NCBI RefSeq assembly: GCF_031846185.1
Contig: NZ_JAVRIF010000003.1
Location: 434,001 to 498,000 of the forward strand
From: Thalassotalea_H castellviae
GTDB taxonomy: Bacteria > Pseudomonadota > Gammaproteobacteria > Enterobacterales > Alteromonadaceae
Direction: 5' to 3'
Length of the DNA stretch: 64,000 bases
Shown: positions 10,083-19,554 of the stretch, piece by piece
How positions within the stretch are numbered: position 1 is the first letter of the stretch
How the letters are laid out: the number at the start of each line of letters is the position of its first letter
The notes under the pieces: generated by a model
Told to the model about the DNA's origin: nothing
What the model saw: only the letters and a program-made list of their open reading frames with translations
Databases searched by the model: none
Position numbers and translations under genes: made by a program

Positions 10083-10679
10083 TTATTGCCATACTGGCAT
10101 TTTTGCCTCAAACGCTTTGATGGTATCAATTTTTTTCAGGGTCCAACCAACGCTATCAATGCCTTCTTCTAAACAATATTGGTGGAACTTATCTAATGAG
10201 AACTGATAGGTTTTACTTGAACCCGTGATTTGATTTTTTTCTAAATCAACCGTTAAATTAACTTCACCGTTTTCGCATTCTGCAAATAGTTCATTGATTT
10301 CATCATCAGATAACTTAATCGGTAATAATCCAATATTGATACAATTTCCATAGAAAATATCAGCAAAGCTTGGCGCAATAATGACTTTAAATCCGTATTC
10401 TTCTAATGCCCATGGCGCATGTTCTCTACTTGAACCACAACCAAAATTTTCGCGAGTTAATAAAATACTTGCCCCTTGATATTTTGGTGCATTCAAAATG
10501 AACTCAGGGTTGTCTTGATGCCCCGAAGCATCTAAATATCGCCAATCATGAAATAAATGTTTACCAAAACCAATGCGTTCCGTTTTTTGTAAAAACTGTT
10601 TTGGGATGATCTGATCGGTATCAACATTTGATGCATCTAAAGGAACGACTAAACCTGAATGTGTTGTGAATTTTTCCAT
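10083..10679 (-). CDS. leuD: 3-isopropylmalate dehydratase small subunit
   Basis: Small (swivel) subunit of isopropylmalate isomerase, which pairs with LeuC to convert 2- to 3-isopropylmalate in leucine synthesis. At 198 aa it has the normal length. Typical segments are visible: NVDTDQIIPKQFL near the N-terminus and GCGSSREHAPWAL around residues 80-92. A good Shine-Dalgarno (AAGGAGC) precedes the ATG. It is the last gene of leuABCD, 12 nt after leuC, with a terminator beyond it. Confidence 0.97.
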   Translation of the reverse strand: MEKFTTHSGLVVPLDASNVDTDQIIPKQFLQKTERIGFGKHLFHDWRYLDASGHQDNPEFILNAPKYQGASILLTRENFGCGSSREHAPWALEEYGFKVIIAPSFADIFYGNCINIGLLPIKLSDDEINELFAECENGEVNLTVDLEKNQITGSSKTYQFSLDKFHQYCLEEGIDSVGWTLKKIDTIKAFEAKMPVWQ

Positions 10680-10691
10680 TATTATTGCTCC

Positions 10692-12101
10692 TTAAGCATT
10701 TAAATCAACAAAATGACCAGCGATAGCCGATGCAGCAGCAAGCTCAGGACTTACTAAATGAGTACGACTCCCTCGACCTTGGCGACCTTCAAAATTTCGA
10801 TTACTGGTTGATGCACAACGATCACCTTCTGACAAGACATCGTCATTCATCCCTAAACACATTGAACAACCTGGTAAGCGCCACTCAAATCCGGCATCAA
10901 TAAATATTTTTGATAAGCCTTCAGCTTCAGCTTGTTCTTTAACGCGATAAGAGCCAGGTACAACAATCGCATTTACTTTGCTTGATACTTTCTCACCGTT
11001 AGCGGTAAAGCGCTTTACTGTGTTTGCTGCGGCACGTAAGTCCTCAATACGTGAATTAGTACAAGAACCGATAAAGACATTATTAATCTCAATGTCGGTG
11101 ATTTTAGTTCCTGCTTCTAAGCCCATATAGACTAGTGCTGCGGCACAAGAGTCTTTTTCTACCGGATCAGTAAAGTCATCAGGAGAAGGTACAACACCGT
11201 CTACAGAAGTCACTTGCCCTGGCGTTGTTCCCCAAGTGATTTGTGCTTTAATATCTTCGGCTTTTAATGTTAATACCGTATCAAATTGAGCGCCATCGTC
11301 GGTTTTTAAGGCTTTCCAATCTTCAATCGCTTGTTGCCATATTTCGCCTTTTGGTGCGTATTCTTTCCCTTCTAAATAATCAAACGTGGTTTGATCAGGA
11401 GCAATTAAGCCCGCTTTTGCACCAAACTCAATACTCATGTTACACACAGTCATACGTTCTTCCATGGTTAATGCTTCAATTGCACTACCACAATATTCGA
11501 CCACATAACCTGTTGCGCCTGCACTACCTGTTTTACCTATGATAGCTAGGATGATATCTTTTGCACTGATCCCTTCGCCAACTTGACCATTCACTTCAAT
11601 TTTCATGGTTTTAGCTTTCGTTTGGCGTAAAGTTTGCGTCGCAAAAACATGCTCAACTTCAGAAGTACCGATGCCAAATGCTAAGGCGCCAAATGCACCA
11701 TGCGTTGCTGTGTGAGAATCACCACAGACGATAATTGTACCAGGTAAGGTTAAGCCAAGCTCTGGGCCCATAACATGCACGATACCTTGATTTTTATGGC
11801 CCATGCCAAATAATTCAATACCAAATTCTTTACAGTTTTTCTCTAATGTTCGTAATTGATTTGCAGCACCTTCGCCTGCAGCATCAATTTCAATCGAACG
11901 GGTTGAAATATTATGATCCATGGTCGCAATGGTACGTTCAGGATGACGAATAGGGCGGTTATGAAACTTTAAGTTAGCAAAAGCTTGCGGCGATGTAACT
12001 TCATGGATCAAATGGCGATCAACATAAAGTAATGGCGTCTCTCCTGCTTTTTCTTCAACTAAGTGTTGTTGCCATAATTTTTCATATAAAGTTGTAGCCA
12101 T
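10692..12101 (-). CDS. leuC: 3-isopropylmalate dehydratase large subunit
   Basis: The aconitase-family large subunit (469 aa) that carries the 4Fe-4S cluster and catalytic residues. The cluster cysteines are in IGSCTNSR and GCSMCLGMN. The dehydratase signature HLVSPELAAASAIAGHF is at the C-terminus. The gene follows leuB by only 2 nt, so translation is probably coupled. Confidence 0.97.
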   Translation of the reverse strand: MATTLYEKLWQQHLVEEKAGETPLLYVDRHLIHEVTSPQAFANLKFHNRPIRHPERTIATMDHNISTRSIEIDAAGEGAANQLRTLEKNCKEFGIELFGMGHKNQGIVHVMGPELGLTLPGTIIVCGDSHTATHGAFGALAFGIGTSEVEHVFATQTLRQTKAKTMKIEVNGQVGEGISAKDIILAIIGKTGSAGATGYVVEYCGSAIEALTMEERMTVCNMSIEFGAKAGLIAPDQTTFDYLEGKEYAPKGEIWQQAIEDWKALKTDDGAQFDTVLTLKAEDIKAQITWGTTPGQVTSVDGVVPSPDDFTDPVEKDSCAAALVYMGLEAGTKITDIEINNVFIGSCTNSRIEDLRAAANTVKRFTANGEKVSSKVNAIVVPGSYRVKEQAEAEGLSKIFIDAGFEWRLPGCSMCLGMNDDVLSEGDRCASTSNRNFEGRQGRGSRTHLVSPELAAASAIAGHFVDLNA

Positions 12102-12103
12102 TT

Positions 12104-13207
12104 TTATGCTCCCTCTATGTTTGCTGTATTGATTTGAGCGCAGATATAATCACCCACTTCGCTAGTCGTTTTCGCATTACTTCTTTGTTCTGCAGGTAAT
12201 AAGTCTGCGGTTAATATACCGTTGTCTAACGCACTTCCTACCGCTTCTTCAATGGCTTTTGCAGCGTTGTCTTGGTTTAAGCTATAACGAAGCATTAATG
12301 CTGCCGATAAAATTTGAGCGATTGGATTAGCAATGCCTTGCCCGGCAATGTCAGGTGCACTTCCACCGGCGGGTTCGTACATGCCAAATCCATCACTGTT
12401 TAAACTGGCTGAAGGTAATAACCCCATTGAACCTGTGATCATTGCACAAATATCAGATAAAATGTCGCCAAATAAGTTAGGGCATAACATCACGTCAAAT
12501 TGATTAGGATCACGCACTAATTGCATGGCAGCGTTATCAACATACAAATGTTCAAAAGTAACATTAGGATATTCAACAGCTACTTCTTCTACCACTTGAC
12601 GCCATAGTTGACTCGTTGCTAACACGTTAGCTTTATCTACTGAAGTGACTTTATTATTGCGTTTTTGTGCCGCTTGGAAAGCTAAATGAGCAATGCGTTT
12701 AATTTCACGGCGTGAATAAAACATAGAATCAAAACCGGTTTCTTCGTCTCCTTCACCTTTACGACCTTTTGGTTCACCAAAATAAATATCGCCGGTTAAT
12801 TCTCTGATCACTAAAACATCAAAACCTTGCGCGGAAATATCGCTTCTCAATGTTGATAAAGAAGATAGAGCCGGTTGTAACGTAGCAGGACGCATATTAC
12901 AGAATAAATCAAAATGACCACGTAAACCTAAAAGCGCACAACGTTCTGGTTGCTCAGTTGGAGGTAAATTTGCCCACTTTGGACCGCCAACAGAGCCAAA
13001 TAAAATAGCATCTGCTGCCTGACAACCTTTCATGGTTACATCAGGTAATGCATTGCCATGAATATCAATAGCGGCGCCACCTACGTCATAATCTTGGGTC
13101 TTTAGGGTGAATTGAAATTTATCTGCAACTGCGGCTAAAACTTTTTTTGCTTCAACCATTACTTCTGGGCCGATACCGTCACCGGCTAACACTGCTATGT
13201 TTGACAT
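12104..13207 (-). CDS. leuB: 3-isopropylmalate dehydrogenase
   Basis: An NAD-dependent oxidative decarboxylase producing 2-oxoisocaproate. It is 367 aa and shows the isocitrate/isopropylmalate dehydrogenase signature (NLFGDILSDICAMITGSMGLLP). Substrate and metal segments are also present (ELTGDIYFG, RITL-equivalent region, EPAGGSAPDIAGQGIANP). It lies between leuA (112-nt gap) and leuC (2-nt gap) in the standard leuABCD order. Confidence 0.97.
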   Translation of the reverse strand: MSNIAVLAGDGIGPEVMVEAKKVLAAVADKFQFTLKTQDYDVGGAAIDIHGNALPDVTMKGCQAADAILFGSVGGPKWANLPPTEQPERCALLGLRGHFDLFCNMRPATLQPALSSLSTLRSDISAQGFDVLVIRELTGDIYFGEPKGRKGEGDEETGFDSMFYSRREIKRIAHLAFQAAQKRNNKVTSVDKANVLATSQLWRQVVEEVAVEYPNVTFEHLYVDNAAMQLVRDPNQFDVMLCPNLFGDILSDICAMITGSMGLLPSASLNSDGFGMYEPAGGSAPDIAGQGIANPIAQILSAALMLRYSLNQDNAAKAIEEAVGSALDNGILTADLLPAEQRSNAKTTSEVGDYICAQINTANIEGA

Positions 13208-13319
13208 TTTTAAACCTATTTCGTAAACGTTATATTTTGTTCGTTATCATAAAATCAACAATAGTTAATTGGTATGACGTGATACTAATTGCTTAGCGAT
13301 AGTTTTTATCGCTGCTTCG

Positions 13320-14864
13320 TTATTTTTTACTATCTTGTTTTATCGCGGCAATTTTTTGCGCCCGGTGAATACTATTTAGCGTATGAATAAGTGCTTGGCC
13401 TGATGCTTCAATCACATCAGTAGCTAAACCATAGCCATGGAAGTTTCTTCCTTGCCAGGTAACGACTAAATCTGCTTTACCTAAACCGTCTTCACCTTCA
13501 CCTTTGTTAGATATTTTGTAATCGGCTACTTCAAAATCTATATCAACGGCTTTCTTGATTGCTCGATATAGACAATCTACAGGACCATTACCCGTTTCTG
13601 AGACTATTTGACTGTTTTCGCCAGACAGTAATTTAATACTTGCTGTTGCAAAATCACCACCACCACATTGCACATTTAAGGTGTCTAAATGGTAATAGTC
13701 TTTAGCGTCTTGTTGCTGAATATTAAAGTGTAATGCTTCTAAGTCATCATCAAAAACTTGGCCTTTTTTGTCAGCCAATTCTAAAAAGTCGGCATATAAC
13801 TCTTCTAAGTTAAACTCATTTTCTTGATAGCCTAAGCTTTCCATACGGTGCTTGATGACGTGTCGACCACTGCGAGAGGTTAAATTTAATTTTGTTTTAG
13901 CAATACCGACACTTTCAGGTGTCATAATTTCGTATGTGTTGCTTGCTTTTAACATGCCATCTTGGTGAATCCCAGAAGAATGACTAAAGGCGTTACCTCC
14001 AACAATGGCTTTATTTAATTGCACTGGCATATTACATAAATCACTTACTAACTTAGAAGTACGAGCGATTTCTTGGTGATTGATATTGGTTTGCACGCCT
14101 AAAAGCTCTTGACGAGTTTTGATGATCATCGCCACTTCTTCTAAAGAGCAATTACCGGCTCGTTCACCAATACCATTGATTGTACACTCTATTTGACGAG
14201 CACCAGCTTGTACCGCCGACATTGAGTTTGCTACGGCTAAACCTAAATCATTATGACAATGCACTGAAATTATCGCTTGATCAATATTCGGAACTCGATT
14301 GAATAAATTAGTGATAATACCGCCAAATTCATTAGGGATGGTATAACCTACGGTGTCAGGAATGTTAACGGTTGTTGCGCCTGCTTTGATGGCATTTTCT
14401 ACCATGCGACATAAGTTATCGATGGGGGTTCGACCGGCATCCTCACAAGAAAACTCAACGTCATCGGTAAATTTACGGGCAAATTTAACCGCGTGAATGG
14501 CCATTGCTTCAACATCTGAAAAATCTTTTTTTAATTTTTGCTGAACATGAACATCCGACGTTGAAATAAAAGTATGGATTCTAAATTGATCGGCAACTTT
14601 CAAAGCATCTGCACAGGCTTGAATATCACCTTCAACCGCTCGCGCTAATGCACAAACGCGAGAGTTTTTTACGGTTTGCGCAATTTTTTGCACGGATTCA
14701 AAATCACCTGGAGAAGAAACCGGAAAACCAACTTCCATTACATCAACACCTAAGCGTTCAATGGCAAGTGCAATTTGTAGTTTTTCATGCACTGAAAGAC
14801 TTGCGTTTAACGCCTGCTCACCATCTCGTAATGTTGTGTCAAAAATAACGACTTGGTTATCCAT
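13320..14864 (-). CDS. leuA: 2-isopropylmalate synthase
   Basis: First committed enzyme of leucine synthesis, condensing acetyl-CoA with 2-oxoisovalerate; feedback-inhibited by leucine in this family. It is 514 aa. The DRE-TIM barrel is N-terminal (DTTLRDGEQ; metal-binding HCHNDLG), and the C-terminal LeuA dimer/regulatory domain starts at about residue 390. It is preceded by a leader peptide rich in leucine codons and an attenuator, so the operon is probably controlled by leucyl-tRNA charging. Confidence 0.97.
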   Translation of the reverse strand: MDNQVVIFDTTLRDGEQALNASLSVHEKLQIALAIERLGVDVMEVGFPVSSPGDFESVQKIAQTVKNSRVCALARAVEGDIQACADALKVADQFRIHTFISTSDVHVQQKLKKDFSDVEAMAIHAVKFARKFTDDVEFSCEDAGRTPIDNLCRMVENAIKAGATTVNIPDTVGYTIPNEFGGIITNLFNRVPNIDQAIISVHCHNDLGLAVANSMSAVQAGARQIECTINGIGERAGNCSLEEVAMIIKTRQELLGVQTNINHQEIARTSKLVSDLCNMPVQLNKAIVGGNAFSHSSGIHQDGMLKASNTYEIMTPESVGIAKTKLNLTSRSGRHVIKHRMESLGYQENEFNLEELYADFLELADKKGQVFDDDLEALHFNIQQQDAKDYYHLDTLNVQCGGGDFATASIKLLSGENSQIVSETGNGPVDCLYRAIKKAVDIDFEVADYKISNKGEGEDGLGKADLVVTWQGRNFHGYGLATDVIEASGQALIHTLNSIHRAQKIAAIKQDSKK

Positions 14865-14925
14865 AATTGCTTCCTTAATAATATTAATAACTAGTTTATG
14901 CCAAAAAAATTATAAATTACGGGCA

Positions 14926-14957
14926 TAAAAAAACCCGCGAAAATTGGCGCGGGTTTT
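14926..14957 (-). terminator. leu operon attenuator
   Basis: On the minus strand AAAACCCGCG pairs with CGCGGGTTTT around an 8-nt loop, followed by TTTTTA. It lies between the leader peptide stop and leuA, the standard place for a transcription attenuator. Confidence 0.85.
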
Positions 14958-14989
14958 AATTGTTTTATCTAATTTATGTCAATAAAAAA

Positions 14990-15052
14990 CTATCCGCGCA
15001 TGCATAATACGAGGAGGAGGTTTGTACGAATTGTATAAATTAAATGAGACAT
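14990..15052 (-). CDS. leuL: leu operon leader peptide
   Basis: A 20-codon reading frame upstream of the attenuator. It starts ATG TCT CAT and contains three consecutive CTC leucine codons, then GTA and a TTA leucine codon (LLLVL), ending at TAG. The N-terminus MSH and the run of leucines resemble E. coli LeuL. When leucyl-tRNA is scarce the ribosome would stall on the CTC run, disfavour the terminator and allow leuABCD transcription. Coordinates may shift by one base. Confidence 0.85.
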   Translation of the reverse strand: MSHLIYTIRTNLLLVLCMRG

Positions 15053-15115
15053 ATTTTGTTTAACGTTTTTGTTATTAATCGGCTTTTTTAGCTGATAAAT
15101 GAGTTAGTGGTGTAT

Positions 15116-15144
15116 TAATAACGTATTTACTCAGTTTTTGTCAA
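15116..15144 (-). promoter_or_regulatory. Predicted sigma-70 promoter of leuLABCD
   Basis: On the minus strand a perfect -35 TTGACA (15139-15144) is 17 bp from a -10-like TTATTA (15116-15121). The expected start near 15108 gives a leader of about 240 nt before leuA containing the leader peptide and attenuator. Confidence 0.65.
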
Positions 15145-15209
15145 ATAAAACTTGAGAGCAAAACAGTCTAACGATATTTGTATTTTGCATAACAAATAGA
15201 CGAAGTAAG

Positions 15210-15238
15210 TTAACTAACTCTTTATCATCTTATATAAT
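15210..15238 (+). promoter_or_regulatory. Predicted promoter of the CDP-glycerol-type transferase gene
   Basis: A consensus -10 TATAAT (15233-15238) lies 17 bp after a weak -35 TTAACT (15210-15215). It is about 45 nt upstream of the ATG at 15283 and points away from the leu operon. Confidence 0.45.
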
Positions 15239-15282
15239 CGGGTAGAATATGGCGTAATCCGTTAGTAATTTTTCGTAGTTTT

Positions 15283-16332
15283 ATGACCGTAAGAAAGTAT
15301 CTGCTTAATATCTCACAGAATTATAGTTTCGCTATTTTAAGACCAGTGCAAAGCGCCATATTAAAACGAAATGCTGAAGTTGCATGGTTTATACAAGGCT
15401 CAAATGTAAATCAAGCGTATTTTCACTCTGATGAAAAAGTACTACATTCAGTTGAAGAAGTCATGGCATACTCTCCTGATGCTGTGTTATATCCTGCAAA
15501 CATTGCACCTACCTTTTTCCCTGGCATTAATGTGGCTGTTTTTCATGGCTTTGATGCGGGAAAGTTAGATAAAAGAGGAAATAACGATCATTACAAAGTC
15601 CGTAATTGCTTTGATCTTTATTGCACACAAGGCCCAGAATCCACCGTACAGTTTTCTAAGTTAGCTGAAAGTCATCAAACATTTAGTGTGAAAGAGACAG
15701 GTTGGTGCGCGTTAGATCCTTTATTCCAAGCTAAACCATTCGTTACCGAGAATAACATACCAACCATATTAATGTGTTCTACATTTTCTAAACACTTAAC
15801 TTGTGCTCCCCATTTGTTTGAAACGGTAAAACGTTTGAGCAAAACCGGTAAATGGCGTTGGTTGATTCAGTTTCATCCTAAAATGAATAAAACTATTGTT
15901 GAGCAATATAAAGCGATTCAAAATGACTATTTAACCTTTGTTGAAACTGACGATGTTATTCCGTTATTACAACAAGCTGATGTCATGGTTTGTGACACAT
16001 CCTCTGTGCTCATTATGTTTTTATTACAACATAAGCCTGTGGTTACCTTTAACAATATCGCGCCAAAAGATTATATGTTAGATATTGGAGATCCTAATTT
16101 GTTGGAAGCTACCATTACTCAAGCTTTAAGCCGACCCAAAGAGTTAATGGATAATATCCAACGCTTTATTAATGATACACATCCATACCAAGATGGTAAG
16201 TCTTCGCAGCGCGTTTTAGACGCCGTAGATGAAATGTTGGCGGGTAAAAATATACCTGCTAGAAAGAAACCACTAAATTTATTGCGACAATTTAAAATGC
16301 GAAAGCAACTGAATTATTGGAAGTTTTGGTAA
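15283..16332 (+). CDS. CDP-glycerol glycerophosphotransferase-like protein
   Basis: A 349-aa protein resembling the GT-B type CDP-glycerol:poly(glycerophosphate) glycerophosphotransferases (TagB/TagF-like). Supporting segments are VFHGFDAGKLDKRG (the HG of the family) with the following YCTQGPE, the GWCALDPLF segment, and the C-terminal nucleotide-site region CDTSSVLIMFLLQHKPVV. No signal peptide is visible; it probably acts at the cytoplasmic membrane face. In Gram-negatives such proteins modify surface polysaccharide. The convergent GT25 and Wzi-like genes support that role. The exact substrate cannot be assigned. Confidence 0.7.
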   Translation: MTVRKYLLNISQNYSFAILRPVQSAILKRNAEVAWFIQGSNVNQAYFHSDEKVLHSVEEVMAYSPDAVLYPANIAPTFFPGINVAVFHGFDAGKLDKRGNNDHYKVRNCFDLYCTQGPESTVQFSKLAESHQTFSVKETGWCALDPLFQAKPFVTENNIPTILMCSTFSKHLTCAPHLFETVKRLSKTGKWRWLIQFHPKMNKTIVEQYKAIQNDYLTFVETDDVIPLLQQADVMVCDTSSVLIMFLLQHKPVVTFNNIAPKDYMLDIGDPNLLEATITQALSRPKELMDNIQRFINDTHPYQDGKSSQRVLDAVDEMLAGKNIPARKKPLNLLRQFKMRKQLNYWKFW

Positions 16333-16345
16333 GTTTAGCGGTTAT

Positions 16346-17089
16346 CTAAAGTACACCAGAAATATAGTTTTTTCTATGCCACCACAAATGGACACGATAT
16401 TTAATATTTCTAATAAAACTGGTACTTTTTTTACCGTGAAAGCCACCATTTAAGGTGACTATGTTACTGACCATATTTTTATTTTCTGTAATTGGGTATG
16501 GACGTAAACCGAATACTGACAAATTAAGTTCACGACAAAATTGCATATCAATATCGACAGGTCGATAAAACTTTTCTCTGGCTAATAGTTTTTTCGCGCC
16601 TGCAAGACTTAAAGTATAACCGGTGGCACAATTAGGAATTTTGGTGAAATTAATTAATTCAAAATCATCCCCTAGCTGTTTTTTATGTTTTGGTTGATGA
16701 TCTCTGTTGTCAGCGAGTTTGATCAAGTCGTAGTGTTTAAAGGTGTCGCTATATTGAAAAATTTCCCTAAACTGGGGAGTTAATAGCATATCGTCTTCTA
16801 GTATCACCGCATAGGCTATGTTTTCGGCGACCATTTTACGCCAGACATTTCTGTGGCTCATGTAGCAGCCTATTTCGCCTAAACTTAAACCGGCTCTAAA
16901 ATATTGCTTATTAAGGGTCGAAGAATAAACATGGTTGATCTCTGCCTCGGATAAATCTACCCCTTTGACTGCAGAAATACGAGTATAATCAATATTCAAA
17001 TTAATTAATTGTTCATGCATATTCGCCATTCTATCTTGAGCACAATCTAGATTGATTATATAGACAGGACAAGAGTTATTTATATGCAT
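16346..17089 (-). CDS. Glycosyltransferase family 25 (LPS biosynthesis type)
   Basis: A 247-aa cytoplasmic glycosyltransferase of the LgtB/LgtD-like GT25 family, which adds galactose or similar sugars to LPS. Family features seen are the N-terminal VYIINLDCAQDRM, the GEIGCYMSHRNVW segment, the metal-binding motif AVILEDDM, and TGYTLSLAGAKKLL. Acceptor and donor are unknown. It converges on the CDP-glycerol-type gene and is followed upstream by the Wzi-like gene on the same strand (106-nt gap). Confidence 0.85.
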   Translation of the reverse strand: MHINNSCPVYIINLDCAQDRMANMHEQLINLNIDYTRISAVKGVDLSEAEINHVYSSTLNKQYFRAGLSLGEIGCYMSHRNVWRKMVAENIAYAVILEDDMLLTPQFREIFQYSDTFKHYDLIKLADNRDHQPKHKKQLGDDFELINFTKIPNCATGYTLSLAGAKKLLAREKFYRPVDIDMQFCRELNLSVFGLRPYPITENKNMVSNIVTLNGGFHGKKSTSFIRNIKYRVHLWWHRKNYISGVL

Positions 17090-17195
17090 AGTAGGGGCTT
17101 ATTAATTTTCAAAATGAATTTATGTACTAAAATAAGGTATAACAGTATTAATGTATAGTCGCTCATCAATAACCATGCTTCGAATGAAAAACTCA

Positions 17196-18737
17196 TTAAA
17201 GGTTGTATTCAACAGATAAGAATAAGTTAGCTTTCTTTTTATCTGCAATTGCGTTTTTAAACGTTGATTGACTGATATCTAAACCAACGGTGTAACGCCA
17301 GTTTCGATAACTATGTTGCACTTTCGTGGAAAGCATAGTGGTATTTTCAGCATATTTTGTCAGCGGGTTACCAATAATAAGACTTTCGCTATTTTTGTCG
17401 CTATTGTCTTTGTTCAATCTCAGGTTACGTAGTTTAATTGTCATACGGGTATTGGAACTAATGTTTGAAATCAGACCAAAAACTAAACTACTTGCGTCAT
17501 TATCGTATAAGTTTCCAAGCGTACGTTGTTCATAACGCATCCCCGTTTGATAAATATGATGCTCATAAAAACAATTGCCAACGTCAATAGTATCTTCGTC
17601 AACACAGTCTGTGTAAGTATCAGCATATTCGACAAAGAAAGTAGAACTAGTTTCAAAAAGATTGATACGTACATCCATGCCAATTTGTGACTGGACTTCA
17701 GTTAAAAAGCTGAATGAGCTGTTATCATTGCCATCCTCCGCTATGGACTGTCCGTATAAGCCAAAAGCGGTATCGAGTAAGCTGAATGAATACCTAAAAT
17801 CATAGCCTGCTTGTTGGTTACCTGGTTCTTGGGAACCATCAGCCAAACATTCAAGACCACCAGCACCACAATTGTCCTTACCAATGAAAACATTCCAAAA
17901 AGTTGAGGAGCCTTTGGGCCGACCTTTTCCCCCCCATTGCGCTAATCGTGTTATTCCTATTTCTAAGTTTGGTATCGGTATGAAATTGAGTCTAAAGCCC
18001 CATAATAAAGTGTCTTTAATGACTCGGTTATCATCCATTACCCCCATAAAAGAAGTAACTGTCCAAGGTATTGATATTTCAGTAAAAGGAACGCTAAAAG
18101 GGGCTGCTGATTTCCTTGAAATCGCGATCGCAGGAATTGGTTTAGCATTGTTAGTTAACCCTAAGTTACTATCCCAACCGGGTCCCCACCATCTGTCTTG
18201 TTTGCCAACAGAAATAACCCAATTCCCCCAAAATCCAGCGAGATAACTGCTATCAAAATGTTTTTCATCGTCTTTAGTAGGCGACACATTATAGCTAGGA
18301 GACAGATTCAACGCGAATGTATCACTCATAAAACTATTATGAATCGTAAAACTATTTTTAGCTCTATATGTGTCGCCAAAACTTGCAAAACGATTATCTT
18401 CAGTAGCAAAAGTTGCTTTAATACGGGTTTGATTTCTTTTGGCTAACTGTAATTGATGCTGTATATAATTATAGGCGTCTATTTCAGATTGATTAAGTTT
18501 GAAGTAAGGGATTTTTTTTAAGTCTTGCGCAATATCAAACCACATTAAAGGAAAAGTGGTGACAGGTGTCGTTATATAACCCGCATCTACTAGGTGTTGA
18601 ATATTTTCCCTTAAAAATAAATTTGAGCTATCAATCCACGGTTCTGCATGTGCAGAAAGGCATAAAAAAAGTAAGACATAATGGAATTTATGGTATTTTA
18701 AAAATTTTTGGTATTTCACAATATAGTATTCAATCAT
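17196..18737 (-). CDS. Capsule assembly Wzi-family outer-membrane protein
   Basis: A 513-aa protein with an N-terminal signal peptide ending in SAHA at about residue 31, then sequence typical of the Wzi family. The start of the mature region resembles the family's helical part (ENIQHLVDAGYI). The hallmark VSVGKQDRWWGPGW-like segment (ISVGKQDRWWGPGWDSNLG) is present. The remainder alternates polar and aromatic residues as in an outer-membrane beta-barrel, ending VEYNL. Wzi anchors group 1 capsule to the outer membrane. Here it may help retain a surface polysaccharide, but no complete capsule locus is in the window. Confidence 0.8.
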   Translation of the reverse strand: MIEYYIVKYQKFLKYHKFHYVLLFLCLSAHAEPWIDSSNLFLRENIQHLVDAGYITTPVTTFPLMWFDIAQDLKKIPYFKLNQSEIDAYNYIQHQLQLAKRNQTRIKATFATEDNRFASFGDTYRAKNSFTIHNSFMSDTFALNLSPSYNVSPTKDDEKHFDSSYLAGFWGNWVISVGKQDRWWGPGWDSNLGLTNNAKPIPAIAISRKSAAPFSVPFTEISIPWTVTSFMGVMDDNRVIKDTLLWGFRLNFIPIPNLEIGITRLAQWGGKGRPKGSSTFWNVFIGKDNCGAGGLECLADGSQEPGNQQAGYDFRYSFSLLDTAFGLYGQSIAEDGNDNSSFSFLTEVQSQIGMDVRINLFETSSTFFVEYADTYTDCVDEDTIDVGNCFYEHHIYQTGMRYEQRTLGNLYDNDASSLVFGLISNISSNTRMTIKLRNLRLNKDNSDKNSESLIIGNPLTKYAENTTMLSTKVQHSYRNWRYTVGLDISQSTFKNAIADKKKANLFLSVEYNL

Positions 18738-18791
18738 TAGAGCTGAAGTAAAGGTAGTTAAAATGCTTTATAAAAGAGGGTGTTAGACTCT

Positions 18792-19403
18792 TTATTTCCA
18801 GCTTTCCATAGAGCCTTTTTTGCGTGCAGACAATCTTGGTAACACTAAGCCTAAAATTAAACCTATAGCTAACACGATCGCGCCATTGAAAAAATATTCT
18901 TTCTTTATGGCTAAATCTTGATTAGAAAGTTGTGATTGTGTTTGCGTTAACTGCTTTCTTAAAGCGGTGATCTCATCAGTTAATTGACTATTATCTGCGG
19001 TTAATTGTGCAATATTATTGTTAGCTTGGGTAAAATCAGCAGATATTTTTAAGCTATTTTCTTCACTGCTAGCAAGCTTTCCATTAAGTTCAGCTATTGC
19101 TACTCTTAGCCCCGGCGTGGTACTTACATATTTTGATTCAACCCAAGTAACACGATTTTTGTTATCAATGATTTCTGTATAATCGTTTGCCGATTTACCG
19201 GTTAATGAAACTTCTTCGCCTGCATTGATACTGCCTAAAATACGATAATTATTACCCGGACCTGCATGCATATAGATAAATAAATCATCAGAGATATATG
19301 CTACAGTGCGATTTTCTTCAGTTGTTTGTGCAGTTTCTTGCGCGAAAGAGTTAAAGCTTAAGATAAAAAGAAAACTAGCGAGCAAACATTTTATTAATTT
19401 CAT
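18792..19403 (-). CDS. ygiM: TIGR04211-type SH3 domain protein (YgiM)
   Basis: A 203-aa envelope protein. Signal peptide about 1-21 (ends SFA), bacterial SH3 domain at about 30-95 (VAYISDDLFIYMHAGPGNNYRILGSI), coiled coil at about 105-165, then one C-terminal membrane helix (FFNGAIVLAIGLILGLVLP) and a basic tail. This architecture matches E. coli YgiM, whose molecular role is not established. It is divergent from ygiF, the same arrangement as in E. coli. Confidence 0.88.
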   Translation of the reverse strand: MKLIKCLLASFLFILSFNSFAQETAQTTEENRTVAYISDDLFIYMHAGPGNNYRILGSINAGEEVSLTGKSANDYTEIIDNKNRVTWVESKYVSTTPGLRVAIAELNGKLASSEENSLKISADFTQANNNIAQLTADNSQLTDEITALRKQLTQTQSQLSNQDLAIKKEYFFNGAIVLAIGLILGLVLPRLSARKKGSMESWK

Positions 19404-19554
19404 TTAGTTACCAAAAAACGGATATGATTCTAGGTGAAAATATTATGGGTTTGTCGCGACGATAGCAAGCGAAAAATATTGCTTCATGGTTAGAGCTTTT
19501 GTAAGGTTAATCTTTTCAAATAGGTTTATATCGTAAAATACGATAAAGGTAAGT

